From: UBA1067 sp050874585
Lineage (GTDB): Bacteria > Verrucomicrobiota > Kiritimatiellia > RFP12 > UBA1067
Assembly (NCBI GenBank): GCA_050874585.1
Contig: JBNMKZ010000002.1
Location: 1 to 64,000, forward strand
DNA length: 64,000 nucleotides
Direction of reading: 5' to 3'
Shown here in pieces: positions 1-8,160 of the stretch (its first letter is position 1; each line of letters starts with the position of its first letter). Below the pieces are notes generated by a model. The model was not told the origin of the DNA. It was given only the letters and a program-made list of their open reading frames with translations, and made no database searches. Both the position numbers and the translations under genes were made by a program.

Positions 1-164
1 GGGGGCGCGTGGCCACCCCTGGTCGAGTTCGTCGCGTCGCGCCTTCGCGCTTGTGGGGCGCGGCGAGCCTCGCTCCCGGGGTGTCGCCGTCCCTCGGGCC
101 GGCCCTCCGGCGGCGGCCATCGCGCAGGGACTGCCTTGCGGAATACCGCTTCGTTGCCCTGCGG

Positions 165-633
165 GCGTCCGCCGTCGGATGCCTCGCCCCATCGGGACTG
201 CGAACCCCTCAGCTCGCCGTCGCCGCACCCCACCCGCTCCTCACCTCCGCCCGTTGTGGGCCTGTTCGGGGCTTCGCGAACGGCAGGCGCGGCAAAACGG
301 GGAACCCCGCTTGGGAGGGGCGGAGCGCAGAAGGGCGGGGAGATGCCCCATCGCGCAGGCGTTGTGTAGGCGCAGGCGCGGCAAGACCATTTGCCGCGTC
401 CCAGCCTGTGGTCGGCCTGTCCTTCCTCTCGGGCGAGTGGGCGCGCGCGGCGGTCGCACGAGAGGTGCGGTGCGACTCGCCGCCGTAGGAGAGGTCTTCG
501 TCCGCAACCAGTGATAGCCGCCGAGGCAGGGCAGGCTCAGCGAAGCTGCTTGTCGACGTGTGAAAGGCGTTGCGAGATCGCCGCCGCATCCGGGTCGGGC
601 GAGCCGCCGCGCAAACCCACGAGCAAGCGGTTT
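165..633. repeat. Large intergenic repeat, copy A
   Basis: About 469 bp, near-identical over its length to 35370-35834, with shorter relatives at 7921-8080 and 34730-34860. Blocks shared with the other long copy include the stretch around 181-260, the block around 310-420 and the final block ending CCCACGAGCAAGCGG. It stops a few bases before the rnc -10 box, so it supplies the DNA where a -35 element would lie. Open frames in it are GC-rich by-products with no family resemblance. Bases 1-164 upstream are GC-rich and I see no supported gene there. Confidence 0.85.
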
Positions 634-634
634 G

Positions 635-643
635 TGGTAAAAT
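635..643 (+). promoter_or_regulatory. Extended -10 promoter of rnc
   Basis: TGGTAAAAT, an extended -10 box (TGn plus TAAAAT). It ends 8 nt before the rnc ATG at 652, so the transcript would be leaderless or nearly so. No Shine-Dalgarno sequence is visible. Confidence 0.65.
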
Positions 644-651
644 ATACCCCC

Positions 652-1332
652 ATGGAAATCTTTGGCTACACCTTTACGAACGAAAACCTGCTGACCGAGG
701 CGCTGACGACACCGTCCTATCGGATGCAGCGGCCCGATGTGCAGGACAACCAGCGCCTTGAGTTTCTCGGGGATGCGGTGCTTGGCCTGCTCGCGGCGGA
801 TGAACTTTTTGCGGAATGCCCGAAGGATGCGGAGGGATCGCTTTCCGTGCGCCGTGCGCACATGGTATCGTCCGCCGCGCTCTGTGCGGCGGCGAATCGT
901 CTTGACCTTGTGCCGCGCCTGCGGCGGAATCGCGGGGCGGACGCCCTGCCGAAGACGTCGAAGACGATTGCGGATGCGGTGGAGGCGATTATCGGCGCGG
1001 CCTGGCTCGATGGCGGCATGACGGCGGCGCGGCAGATTTACGCGGCGCTTGATCTCTCGACCCGCGCCTCGGCGGACGAGTGGTCGGGCAATCCGAAAGG
1101 CGAACTCCAGGTGCGCGTCCAGGCCATGGTGCCGCCGCGCCATCCCTCCTACTCGCTCATCAACACCGCCGGCAAGCCCCACGAGCCAATCTTCACGGTG
1201 AAGGTCGTCGTCGACGGCGTGGGCGAGGCCGTCGCCAAGGCTCGCAGCCACCGCGAGGCCGAGTCCGCCGCCGCCGCCAAGCTCCTCCGGCAGATGGCGG
1301 CGACCGATGCGGGTAAAGCCGAAGAAAAATGA
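652..1332 (+). CDS. rnc: Ribonuclease III
   Basis: 226 aa. Double-strand-specific endoribonuclease for rRNA precursor processing and structured-RNA turnover, cytoplasmic. The RNase III signature RLEFLGDAVL lies at residues 35-44 (acidic E37, D41), with the second metal-binding pair D108 and E111 in the segment TIADAVEAIIGA. A C-terminal double-stranded RNA-binding domain covers about 140-215, starting NPKGELQ. Length is normal for the family. The frame is open upstream to 391, but that stretch is intergenic repeat. ATG 652 gives the canonical N-terminus directly after the -10 box. The gene stands alone rather than next to era or acpP. Confidence 0.95.
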   Translation: MEIFGYTFTNENLLTEALTTPSYRMQRPDVQDNQRLEFLGDAVLGLLAADELFAECPKDAEGSLSVRRAHMVSSAALCAAANRLDLVPRLRRNRGADALPKTSKTIADAVEAIIGAAWLDGGMTAARQIYAALDLSTRASADEWSGNPKGELQVRVQAMVPPRHPSYSLINTAGKPHEPIFTVKVVVDGVGEAVAKARSHREAESAAAAKLLRQMAATDAGKAEEK

Positions 1333-1351
1333 AGTCGGCCGACTGACTGCA

Positions 1352-1432
1352 GACACGCAGAGGCAGGCTGTTTTGCCGCGGTCGCGTCTGCGGAACGCTT
1401 GCGGGGGGTCGGGGGCGCGGCTCCCGTCCTTT
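1352..1432 (-). repeat. Short inverted fragment of the large intergenic repeat
   Basis: Read on the minus strand, this segment resembles the core block of the large repeat (GCAAGCGTTCCGCAGACGCG, then CGGCAAAACAGCCTGCC), compared with the CGCAGGCGTTGTGAAGGCGC-type block of the long copies. It is diverged and short. The rest of 1333-1500 has no gene. Confidence 0.45.
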
Positions 1433-1464
1433 GCGCTTTCTTCGTTCGATTCTTTCCACATTCC

Positions 1465-1481
1465 AACTGGCTCAGCCAGTT
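1465..1481. promoter_or_regulatory. Palindrome overlapping the GDPD promoter -35 region
   Basis: AACTGGCT-C-AGCCAGTT, a perfect inverted repeat with 8-bp arms and a single central base. Its downstream edge abuts the expected -35 position (about 1481-1486) of the promoter whose -10 box is at 1504-1509. This is the geometry of a repressor operator. No regulator gene is adjacent. Confidence 0.5.
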
Positions 1482-1500
1482 CCATGTCATACAAAAACTG

Positions 1501-1509
1501 TGGTATAAT
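1501..1509 (+). promoter_or_regulatory. Extended -10 promoter of the GDPD gene
   Basis: TGGTATAAT, a perfect extended -10. It ends 8 nt before ATG 1518 with no ribosome-binding site between, so a leaderless transcript is predicted. Confidence 0.75.
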
Positions 1510-1517
1510 ACTTCCGT

Positions 1518-2486
1518 ATGCAACAGAAATTGTTTAGTTTTGCCCATGGCCGTTGCGCGCGCCTGCTCTTTATGGCGGCGGCTCTCCTTATTTCTTTCAC
1601 CAGTTTCGCGGCGACGCATGTCGACAAGTTGCGCGAAAAGTTCGCCAGTGGCGACCGTTCGTATGTTTTCGTCGCTATGCATCGCGGCGACTGGCGCAAC
1701 TATCCCGAGAACTCGATTGATGCCATCAAGTCGTGCATCGAACTTGGTGCGGACGTGGTGGAGCTCGACGTCTCGCGCACGAAGGACGGGCACTTCGTCC
1801 TCTCGCACGACGACACGCTCGACCGTGCCACGACGGGCAAGGGCAAGGTCGAGGAGCATACGCTCGCCGAACTGAAGGACGTGCGCCTGCGCACGGGCGA
1901 GGGCGGACCGGATGCGCCGGCGACGAAGTACGGCATCCTGACGCTGGAGGAGGCTCTCGACGTGACGCGGGGCAAGATTCTCATCAATATCGACAAGTTC
2001 GTCCGCTATCCGAGGGAAATCCTCGACCTCGTCAAGGCGAAGGGGTGCATCAGCAACGTTCTCATCAAGACCGACTGGTACGCGAAGACCCTGCGCGACA
2101 GCATCGGCGAGGAGCACTGGCAGAGCATTCTCTCGGGCGAGCTCCTCTATATGCAGATTCTGCGCTATCCCGAATGGCCCGAGCCGGGCGAGACCTGGTT
2201 CGCTCTTGAGCCGCGTGTGAACTCCATCTACGAGTGCTGCTTCTCGAACGACGCGAGCGAGAAGACGGTGGTCGGCCTGCAGGACCGCTTCCCGACGGCA
2301 CGCATCTGGATCAATACGCTGTGGGACAGCCTCTGCAACGCCCATGCGGACCACAAGGGGCTCGCGGGTCAGCCCGAGGCGTGCTGGGGCTGGTGCATCG
2401 ACACCGCGAAGGCCACCTTCATTCAGACGGATGCGGGCAAGGAGGTCATCGAGTACCTCAAGGCGCGTGGCCGCCGGCAACTGTAA
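1518..2486 (+). CDS. Secreted glycerophosphodiester phosphodiesterase family protein
   Basis: 322 aa. A GDPD-type TIM-barrel phosphodiesterase, expected to hydrolyse glycerophosphodiesters to glycerol-3-phosphate and an alcohol. Residues 15-32 form a Sec signal peptide (hydrophobic core FMAAALLISFTS, cleavage near FAA/T), so it acts outside the cytoplasm. Family hallmarks are visible: HRG (55-57), PENS (63-66), VELD with metal ligands E82 and D84, and HDD (97-99). Length fits the secreted form of the family. It is the first gene of a unit with the two BspA-like genes downstream (22-nt gap). Substrate is not defined by the sequence. Confidence 0.85.
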   Translation: MQQKLFSFAHGRCARLLFMAAALLISFTSFAATHVDKLREKFASGDRSYVFVAMHRGDWRNYPENSIDAIKSCIELGADVVELDVSRTKDGHFVLSHDDTLDRATTGKGKVEEHTLAELKDVRLRTGEGGPDAPATKYGILTLEEALDVTRGKILINIDKFVRYPREILDLVKAKGCISNVLIKTDWYAKTLRDSIGEEHWQSILSGELLYMQILRYPEWPEPGETWFALEPRVNSIYECCFSNDASEKTVVGLQDRFPTARIWINTLWDSLCNAHADHKGLAGQPEACWGWCIDTAKATFIQTDAGKEVIEYLKARGRRQL

Positions 2487-2508
2487 GTGATTTTGAAAGG
2501 ACTAATTC

Positions 2509-4935
2509 GTGAGCATCAAGAATATGCTAAAGTCTCTCGTCGCCGCTGTGGCGACGATCGTTTCGTTCGGTTCGGCATGGGCCGAGGCGAATGCCTACTG
2601 GGAATATGACGCGGCGGCCACGCCGCAGACGATTTCGGACGGCGAATGGACAATCGTCGTCGACAATCCGTCGGAGCACGAACTTCGGATTGGCCCAGGT
2701 CAGAATAACGACAAGAATCCGCGCACGGGGGATGGCCGCACGGCGCGTCCGTGGGCGGTGCTGGCGGAGTACACCGCCCCCGAGCACGGCATCCTCGACC
2801 TTTCGAAGCCCGTCTACACGAAGGGCGGTACGGACGAGGCGTGGACGATTACGGACATTGCCTGGAACGCATTTTGTGACTTCCCGGAGGTGAAGAGTTT
2901 CACGGCCCCGAAGACGCTCAAGAGCTGTGCGGGGCAGGTCTTCATGGGGATGGAGAACTTGACGCAGGCCGTCTTCGACTGCCCCGAATTGACGGGTGTC
3001 TTCGGCGAGTGGGGCAGTGAATTCGGTGGTGGTACGCCACTTTCGAAGTTGGTCTTGAAGATGCCGAAAGTGTCGCGCATTGGTCGCGCTGGTGCCCCCT
3101 CCAATTTCTCGGGGGCAACCTTCGACGAGACGGATGTCGGCGACTGGAATCTGACGGAAGTGACCGAACTCGGCGATGGTGCGCTTCTGTCGGGCAACTG
3201 GAGTAGCCACGGGCCGTCGGGAACGCTCAAGCTCCCGAACGTTGGAACGATTGCCCGCAGTGCCTTCTACCGCTGGAGCCGTCTTGAGGTGGCCGAGCTG
3301 GGCACGAGCGGATCACTGAAGTCCCTCGGTGCGACGCTCTTCGGCGGCAACCACGGGTCCACGAAGTCGGCCCTCCGAAAGGTGGACTTCGGCAGGAGCT
3401 ATGCCTTTAAGGTTGACCCTCAGGCATTCTACCTTGATGTCAAGGACGAGAAGGGCGGGGCGGATACACCGCTCTCGATTGAGGAGTTCTGGTTCGCCTA
3501 CCGTGCGCCGAAGGCGACGGTCCTCGACAATCTCCTCGCGCTCCGCACGGTCGGTGAGGACGGCACGAAGCCGGTGAAGATTTATGCTCCGATGTACGAG
3601 GAGGGATGGGCGGAACTGTGCCGTCCCTTCGAGGGGACTGAGGCGGCGGAAGCCGCCGCGCTGACGGTCGAGGGCGGTACCATTGTCGGTGTCTACGAGA
3701 CGCAGGACGGCCGCCGCGTCGCTTGGTTCGTGCAGCGTAGCGACATGACGGAGCCGACGTGGGAATACGATGCAGCGGCCCAGACGATTTCGGATGGCTA
3801 CTGGACGCTTCGCGTCGAGCCGGCTGCCAACGCGGGCGAGCTGAAGATCGTCTCGACAGGCGACCTGCTGACAAGTAACCTGTCGGGCGAGATGGAACTC
3901 TATCACCCCGTCTACACGAAGGGCGCAGTGCAGAGCGACGAGACGCGTTGGACAATTGTTTCCATTGTCGACAAAGCGTTCATGGGCTCGGCGGCGAACT
4001 TGACGTCGTTCACCGCGCCGAAGACGCTCACCTCGTGGGGTTCCGCCGTTTTCAACGGCGTGACGACCCTGAAGGAGGTCGTCATTGACTGCCCGAATCT
4101 GATGGGAATGTTCGGTCGGGGGGGCGGTGAATTCGGCACCTCGGACGTCAAGCGGTTCGTCCTCAAGACCCCCAAGGTGGAGAGTTTCGGCAACATCAAG
4201 AATGACAATAAGAACCGCAATTTCAACGGGGCGACATTCGACGACACGGATGTCTCGGATTGGGATCTCTCGGGCGTGAAGACGATCTACGACAACGGAC
4301 TCCAGGCCGGAGTGCGGTGGAGCAAGTCCTTGGACGGCGGCCCGACGGGCGACCTCAACCTGCCGAACGTGGAGTCGATTGGCGCGGGCGCGTTCGACTG
4401 CTGGACGCGTGTCTCGTCCATGGCCCTCGGCACGAGCGGCACCCTGAAGAGCCTCGGCAAGACGCTCGCCTGGAACCCGGATGCTCGGCACGGAATCGGG
4501 GCAGGACCGACCAAGCTTGATTTCGGTAAGAGCTGGAACTTCACCGTCCATGCACAGGCGTTTTACGCGGAGTTCAAGGGGGCGAACAGCTGTCTTGTCG
4601 ATATGCCCCTGCCGCTGAAGGAGATTTGGTTCGCCGACCACGCCCCGAGCAAGGAGACGCTCGACCGCATCCTCGTCTTGCAGACGCTGGCGGAAGATGG
4701 CACGAAGCCAATCAAGATCTATGCGCCGGTTCACCGCGCTTCGTGGGGCGCGCTCACGTCACCGATGACGGATGACGAGAAGACCCTCGCGGCGAAACTT
4801 GCGGCGGAGAATCCGAAGGAGGAAGTCGTCGGCGTGTACGAGACCTCGGGCACGGACGGACAGCCCAAGGTGCGCGTCGCCTGGCTCGTGGCGAACCCGA
4901 ACCTCAAGTCGAGCTTCTGCATCCGCATCCGCTAA
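2509..4935 (+). CDS. BspA-like (LRR_5-type) secreted surface protein, two modules
   Basis: 808 aa, GTG start 7 nt after AAAGGA; an ATG five codons later is an alternative. Sec signal peptide at 1-25 (cut near AWA/E). Two homologous modules of about 385 residues begin at W31 and W418, each opening WEYDAAA...TISDG.W and carrying repeated FTAPKTL, NLPNV..IG.GAF and LGTSG.LKSLG strands typical of BspA/leucine-rich-repeat surface proteins. The C-terminus is NPNLKSSFCIRIR, shared with the next gene. Likely cell-surface or extracellular. Ligand unknown. Family assignment is by pattern, so the exact domain name is uncertain. Confidence 0.75.
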   Translation: MSIKNMLKSLVAAVATIVSFGSAWAEANAYWEYDAAATPQTISDGEWTIVVDNPSEHELRIGPGQNNDKNPRTGDGRTARPWAVLAEYTAPEHGILDLSKPVYTKGGTDEAWTITDIAWNAFCDFPEVKSFTAPKTLKSCAGQVFMGMENLTQAVFDCPELTGVFGEWGSEFGGGTPLSKLVLKMPKVSRIGRAGAPSNFSGATFDETDVGDWNLTEVTELGDGALLSGNWSSHGPSGTLKLPNVGTIARSAFYRWSRLEVAELGTSGSLKSLGATLFGGNHGSTKSALRKVDFGRSYAFKVDPQAFYLDVKDEKGGADTPLSIEEFWFAYRAPKATVLDNLLALRTVGEDGTKPVKIYAPMYEEGWAELCRPFEGTEAAEAAALTVEGGTIVGVYETQDGRRVAWFVQRSDMTEPTWEYDAAAQTISDGYWTLRVEPAANAGELKIVSTGDLLTSNLSGEMELYHPVYTKGAVQSDETRWTIVSIVDKAFMGSAANLTSFTAPKTLTSWGSAVFNGVTTLKEVVIDCPNLMGMFGRGGGEFGTSDVKRFVLKTPKVESFGNIKNDNKNRNFNGATFDDTDVSDWDLSGVKTIYDNGLQAGVRWSKSLDGGPTGDLNLPNVESIGAGAFDCWTRVSSMALGTSGTLKSLGKTLAWNPDARHGIGAGPTKLDFGKSWNFTVHAQAFYAEFKGANSCLVDMPLPLKEIWFADHAPSKETLDRILVLQTLAEDGTKPIKIYAPVHRASWGALTSPMTDDEKTLAAKLAAENPKEEVVGVYETSGTDGQPKVRVAWLVANPNLKSSFCIRIR

Positions 4936-4980
4936 GGCAATTTAACTAAGACCACTTAATAAGGAAAGGAACGAAACGAA

Positions 4981-7608
4981 ATGAAGAAACTGATTTTGGC
5001 AGGTCTGGCGGCGGTTGCGTCCGTCGTCCTGTCTGACGCGCGGGGGGGGGGTGTCACTAACCCCGCCTGGATTTACCGTCCGTCGCAAGGAGTTATTGAA
5101 AATAACGACGATGTCGGTGTTTCGAAGGGCTACGTTTTGAATGTCGTCGTTCGCGATGCGGCCAATCGGACGCTCACGATTGGAACGGGTGTCGGCTACG
5201 GAAGCGCCTATCACTCTTTTGGTACGGATGAGTATAAGCTCCCCTTGGGCGGTCGTGTCCTCGATCTTTCTGAACCCATTGCCGATGAGGAGGGTAACGC
5301 GTGGACGATTGAGGAGTTTTCCAATGCTTGTTTCCGCTATCTCTATAAGGGTGCTGATGGAAACGATGTCACCTATGCACCCTTTTACGAGATTGTCTTT
5401 CCACGCGAACTGAAGAAGAGTACTGGACAGGTGCTGAACCTTACGGCGCATGGATTCGACCGTGTCGTGATGGATTGCCCTGACCTTGTCGAGTCAATTC
5501 CGAGTTGGTCGTTTGCGGCAGTTTCGGCTGGTGGATTGACGGTTAACTTGCCCTCCCTTAAGTCGCTGGCACATATTTCTTTCAATGTGAATTCGTCGGA
5601 CTGCTCTTCATGGGTATTGACCGGGCTTGAGACGATTTCGGGCAAGCCTTTTGGATACTCTCAATACACGGGGACCTTGAGCCTGCCCGCAGTGCGTACC
5701 TTTTCTGCCAATTTCTCGGATACGGGTCGCTTCAATCGGTTGATTTTGGGGACGGCGCGTTTGACGCTTGAGAAGGTCGCCGACAAGGCGTATTGCAATG
5801 ATAACACGTGGTTTTACCTCAATGAGCTTGCCGTGGGCGGTGCACCGGGCTGGGTCGTGGGGAGCGAGGCCTTTCACATCAGCGGACTCAGCCGTGTTTG
5901 GATGCTGGGTTCGACCCCGACCTTTACGGATGGCGAGGTCGCGTTCGGCCGCAATCGTGATGAGAAGACGATGGTTTTCTACGTGCCCGAGACGGAGGAG
6001 TGGGCAACGATTCTTGCCGGCGCGACCAAGTTGACGGATGAGGAAATTGCCGCATTCAAGACGGCCCATCCCGACTGGGCTGTTCCGTTCGGTGTCGTTG
6101 CCGCGAGCGTCTTCCAAACGGAGAGTCCGCAGTACATTGGAACGGTCACGGAAGATGACCTTGCGACCCTTGGTCGTGCGGCTTCGGTCGGAGTCAATTC
6201 TCGTTCGCAGGGACAGTATGGGGATGAAATTGTTGTTGAGGCGAATGGCGTTGAGGTGACGGGAGGCACGGTTCCGTATGGGACCGTCGTCACGGTGACG
6301 GCGAAGCCGGCGAAGAATACGACGCTCGTTTCGTGGGAGGGTAAACTCCCCGATGGCACGGTTCCGACGGGGAACACCTTTACCTACACGGCAACGAAAG
6401 ACCTCTCGGTCTATGCGCGGTTTACGCACGCGTGGGAGTATGATGCCGAAGCGAATCCGCAGACCATCTCGGATGGCTTCTGGACGCTTGTCGTCCGCAA
6501 CACGAAGGACAGGAATCTGACCTTGGGCGTGAACGGTTCTCGGGAAGATGGACGGACATCGACTCCGTGGGCCTATCCGGCGGTGATGGCCGCCTCGATG
6601 AAGGGTGAACTCGATTTGGCGGGTCCGATTTACACGAAGGGTCAGGTTGGGAATGCGGATGAACGCTGGACGATTACGGCCATTGTCGACAAGGCCTTTT
6701 GCGATGACAATCGGGTGACGTCCTTCTATTCGCCGACGGCTGGGCTTGTGAACTTTGGGTCGCAGGTCTTCAATGGGGCGACGGCGGTTAAGAATATGGT
6801 ACTGGATTGTCCAGACGCCACATCGAATTTGGCTCCATGGGGGTGGGAATTCAACAAGAGTTCGTATACCCGTTTTGTGCTGAAAATGCCGAAGGTTGCG
6901 ACGATTGGGTATGGAGACAATACAATCTTCAATTTGGCGACTTTTGCCGATACGGATGTGTCCGAATGGGATTTGAGCGGCATGAAGACAGTGACGGCAC
7001 GTGGCCTGCGTGCGGGTGGGGGGACCGGTCCGACGGGCGACCTTTCGCTCCCGAATGTGGAGACGATTGGCGAGGATGCCTTTGACGGTTGGACGAGGAT
7101 TTCCTCCCTGTCGCTCGGTACGAGCGGCACTTTGAAGTCGATTGGGAAGATGCTCTTCTGGAATCCGACGGCGAAGAATGGTCCGGCGGCGGGTCCGACG
7201 AAGCTGGACTTCGGCAAGAGTTGGGATTTCACGGTTGATCCGCAGGCGTTCTACGGAGAATTCAAGGGCAGCAACGGGTGCGCGGATAATGTGCCCATCT
7301 CCTTGAAGGAGGTTTGGTTCGCGTCGAAGGCCCCGAGCGTGGAGGCCCTTGACAACATCCTCGCCCTGCAGGAGGTCGCGGCGGATGGCACGAAGCCGGT
7401 GAAGATCTTCGCGCCGATGATGGAGAAGACCTGGAAGGCACTGAGCCAGACGTTCACGGAGGACGAGCGGCAGCAGGCCCTGGCGATGAAAGCCGAGGGA
7501 CTGCGCGTGGTGGGCATCTACAAGACGGCGGCCGGCAAGCGTGTCGCCTGGCTGGTGCAGAATCCGAACTTCGAGTACTACACGGGCCTGTGCATCCGCA
7601 TCCGCTGA
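4981..7608 (+). CDS. BspA-like secreted surface protein with InlB-type repeat
   Basis: 875 aa, ATG after a purine-rich ribosome site. Signal peptide at 1-20. A diverged LRR-like module covers about 25-395. A divergent InlB/Listeria-Bacteroides-type repeat follows at about 405-482 (VTGGTVPYGTVVTVTA... then LSVYARF). A second module from W485 is closely similar to those of the preceding protein. It ends YYTGLCIRIR. A run of nine G at 5042-5050 encodes the glycines just after the signal peptide, so a length change there would truncate the protein. Paralogue of the 808-aa neighbour, 45 nt downstream in the same unit. Confidence 0.75.
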   Translation: MKKLILAGLAAVASVVLSDARGGGVTNPAWIYRPSQGVIENNDDVGVSKGYVLNVVVRDAANRTLTIGTGVGYGSAYHSFGTDEYKLPLGGRVLDLSEPIADEEGNAWTIEEFSNACFRYLYKGADGNDVTYAPFYEIVFPRELKKSTGQVLNLTAHGFDRVVMDCPDLVESIPSWSFAAVSAGGLTVNLPSLKSLAHISFNVNSSDCSSWVLTGLETISGKPFGYSQYTGTLSLPAVRTFSANFSDTGRFNRLILGTARLTLEKVADKAYCNDNTWFYLNELAVGGAPGWVVGSEAFHISGLSRVWMLGSTPTFTDGEVAFGRNRDEKTMVFYVPETEEWATILAGATKLTDEEIAAFKTAHPDWAVPFGVVAASVFQTESPQYIGTVTEDDLATLGRAASVGVNSRSQGQYGDEIVVEANGVEVTGGTVPYGTVVTVTAKPAKNTTLVSWEGKLPDGTVPTGNTFTYTATKDLSVYARFTHAWEYDAEANPQTISDGFWTLVVRNTKDRNLTLGVNGSREDGRTSTPWAYPAVMAASMKGELDLAGPIYTKGQVGNADERWTITAIVDKAFCDDNRVTSFYSPTAGLVNFGSQVFNGATAVKNMVLDCPDATSNLAPWGWEFNKSSYTRFVLKMPKVATIGYGDNTIFNLATFADTDVSEWDLSGMKTVTARGLRAGGGTGPTGDLSLPNVETIGEDAFDGWTRISSLSLGTSGTLKSIGKMLFWNPTAKNGPAAGPTKLDFGKSWDFTVDPQAFYGEFKGSNGCADNVPISLKEVWFASKAPSVEALDNILALQEVAADGTKPVKIFAPMMEKTWKALSQTFTEDERQQALAMKAEGLRVVGIYKTAAGKRVAWLVQNPNFEYYTGLCIRIR
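5042..5050 (+). repeat. G9 homopolymer tract in coding sequence
   Basis: Nine consecutive G at codons 21-24 of the 875-aa surface protein, immediately after its signal peptide. Position and length are those of a slipped-strand contingency tract. The paralogue at 2509 has none. Confidence 0.8.
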
Positions 7609-7633
7609 TGCCGACGGACAGTGTTGGTGACGG

Positions 7634-7666
7634 TCGCCCCGACGGAATCCGTCGGGGCGATTTGTT
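7634..7666 (+). terminator. Rho-independent terminator of the GDPD/BspA unit
   Basis: Arms TCGCCCCGACGGA (7634-7646) and TCCGTCGGGGCGA (7648-7660) are perfectly complementary and are followed by TTTGTT. It lies 25 nt after the stop of the second BspA-like gene. Confidence 0.85.
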
Positions 7667-7728
7667 CCTTGTGGGAGGGGGCTGTGCTCCGAAAGCCGCG
7701 CGGGACGCGAAAGGCGGGGTGGGGTGTT

Positions 7729-7808
7729 CAACCACGGAATAGACTGAACACACGGAAAGGGGAGGGTCGTTTTAGCCGCAGAGGGCGCAAAGGTCACAGA
7801 GAAAGAGT
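7729..7808. repeat. 'CCACGGAATA...CCGCAGAGGGCGC' intergenic repeat, copy 1
   Basis: Contains CCACGGAATAGACTGAACAC, ACACGGAAA and TTTTAGCCGCAGAGGGCGCA, then AAAGGTCACAGAGAAAG. It matches 35164-35250 block for block. Such ACGGAA/CGCAGAG repeats are common between genes in environmental bacterial genomes and often yield spurious ORFs. No coding role is seen. Confidence 0.7.
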
Positions 7809-7920
7809 GCGGGAGTGTCGAAGCCCCTTGTAGGCGTTCGGTAGGCGCAGTCGCGGCACTTTGGGTGGCCTGCCGGACGGCAGGCCGGCAAAACGGCGAA
7901 GGGACGGGGGTCGCGCCCCC

Positions 7921-8080
7921 GCTTGAGAGCGGCGGAGCGCAGAAGGGCGGAGCAAAGCCCCACCGCGCAGGCGTTGAGTAGGCCCTTTCGCGGCAAAACC
8001 ATCTGCCGCGTCCCGGCCAGTGGTCGGCCTGTCCCTCCTCTCGGGCGAGCCTCCGCGCAAACCCACGAGCAAGCGGTTTG
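7921..8080. repeat. Large intergenic repeat, copy B (internally deleted)
   Basis: Matches copy A from the AGCGCAGAAGGGCGG block to the terminal CCCACGAGCAAGCGGTTTG, but lacks the 166 bp lying in copy A between two TCGGGCGAG direct repeats (429-437 and 595-603). The junction keeps one TCGGGCGAG, as expected for deletion between short direct repeats. It ends about 33 bp upstream of the next promoter. Confidence 0.75.
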
Positions 8081-8112
8081 TTTGATCTTTTCAACACATA
8101 TGCGTCCGCTTT

Positions 8113-8121
8113 TGGTATAAT
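8113..8121 (+). promoter_or_regulatory. Extended -10 promoter of the giant FN3 protein operon
   Basis: TGGTATAAT. The start codon is 39 nt downstream, preceded by AAAGGA, so this transcript has a conventional leader, unlike the leaderless-type genes nearby. Confidence 0.7.
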
Positions 8122-8160
8122 TCGCATTGGTTTTGGACAGTTTGTCGAAAGGACTATCCG

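Noticed and set aside
9..589. Several overlapping frames at the window start on both strands
   Set aside because: They lie in the large intergenic repeat, which recurs at 35370-35834 without frame conservation.
391..651. N-terminal extension of RNase III back to 391
   Set aside because: The extension is translated intergenic repeat; ATG 652 after the -10 box gives the normal family start.
7906..8100. Insertion sequence in the 7.7-8.1 kb gap
   Set aside because: No transposase-like frame, no terminal inverted repeats and no target duplication found; only repeat-family fragments.
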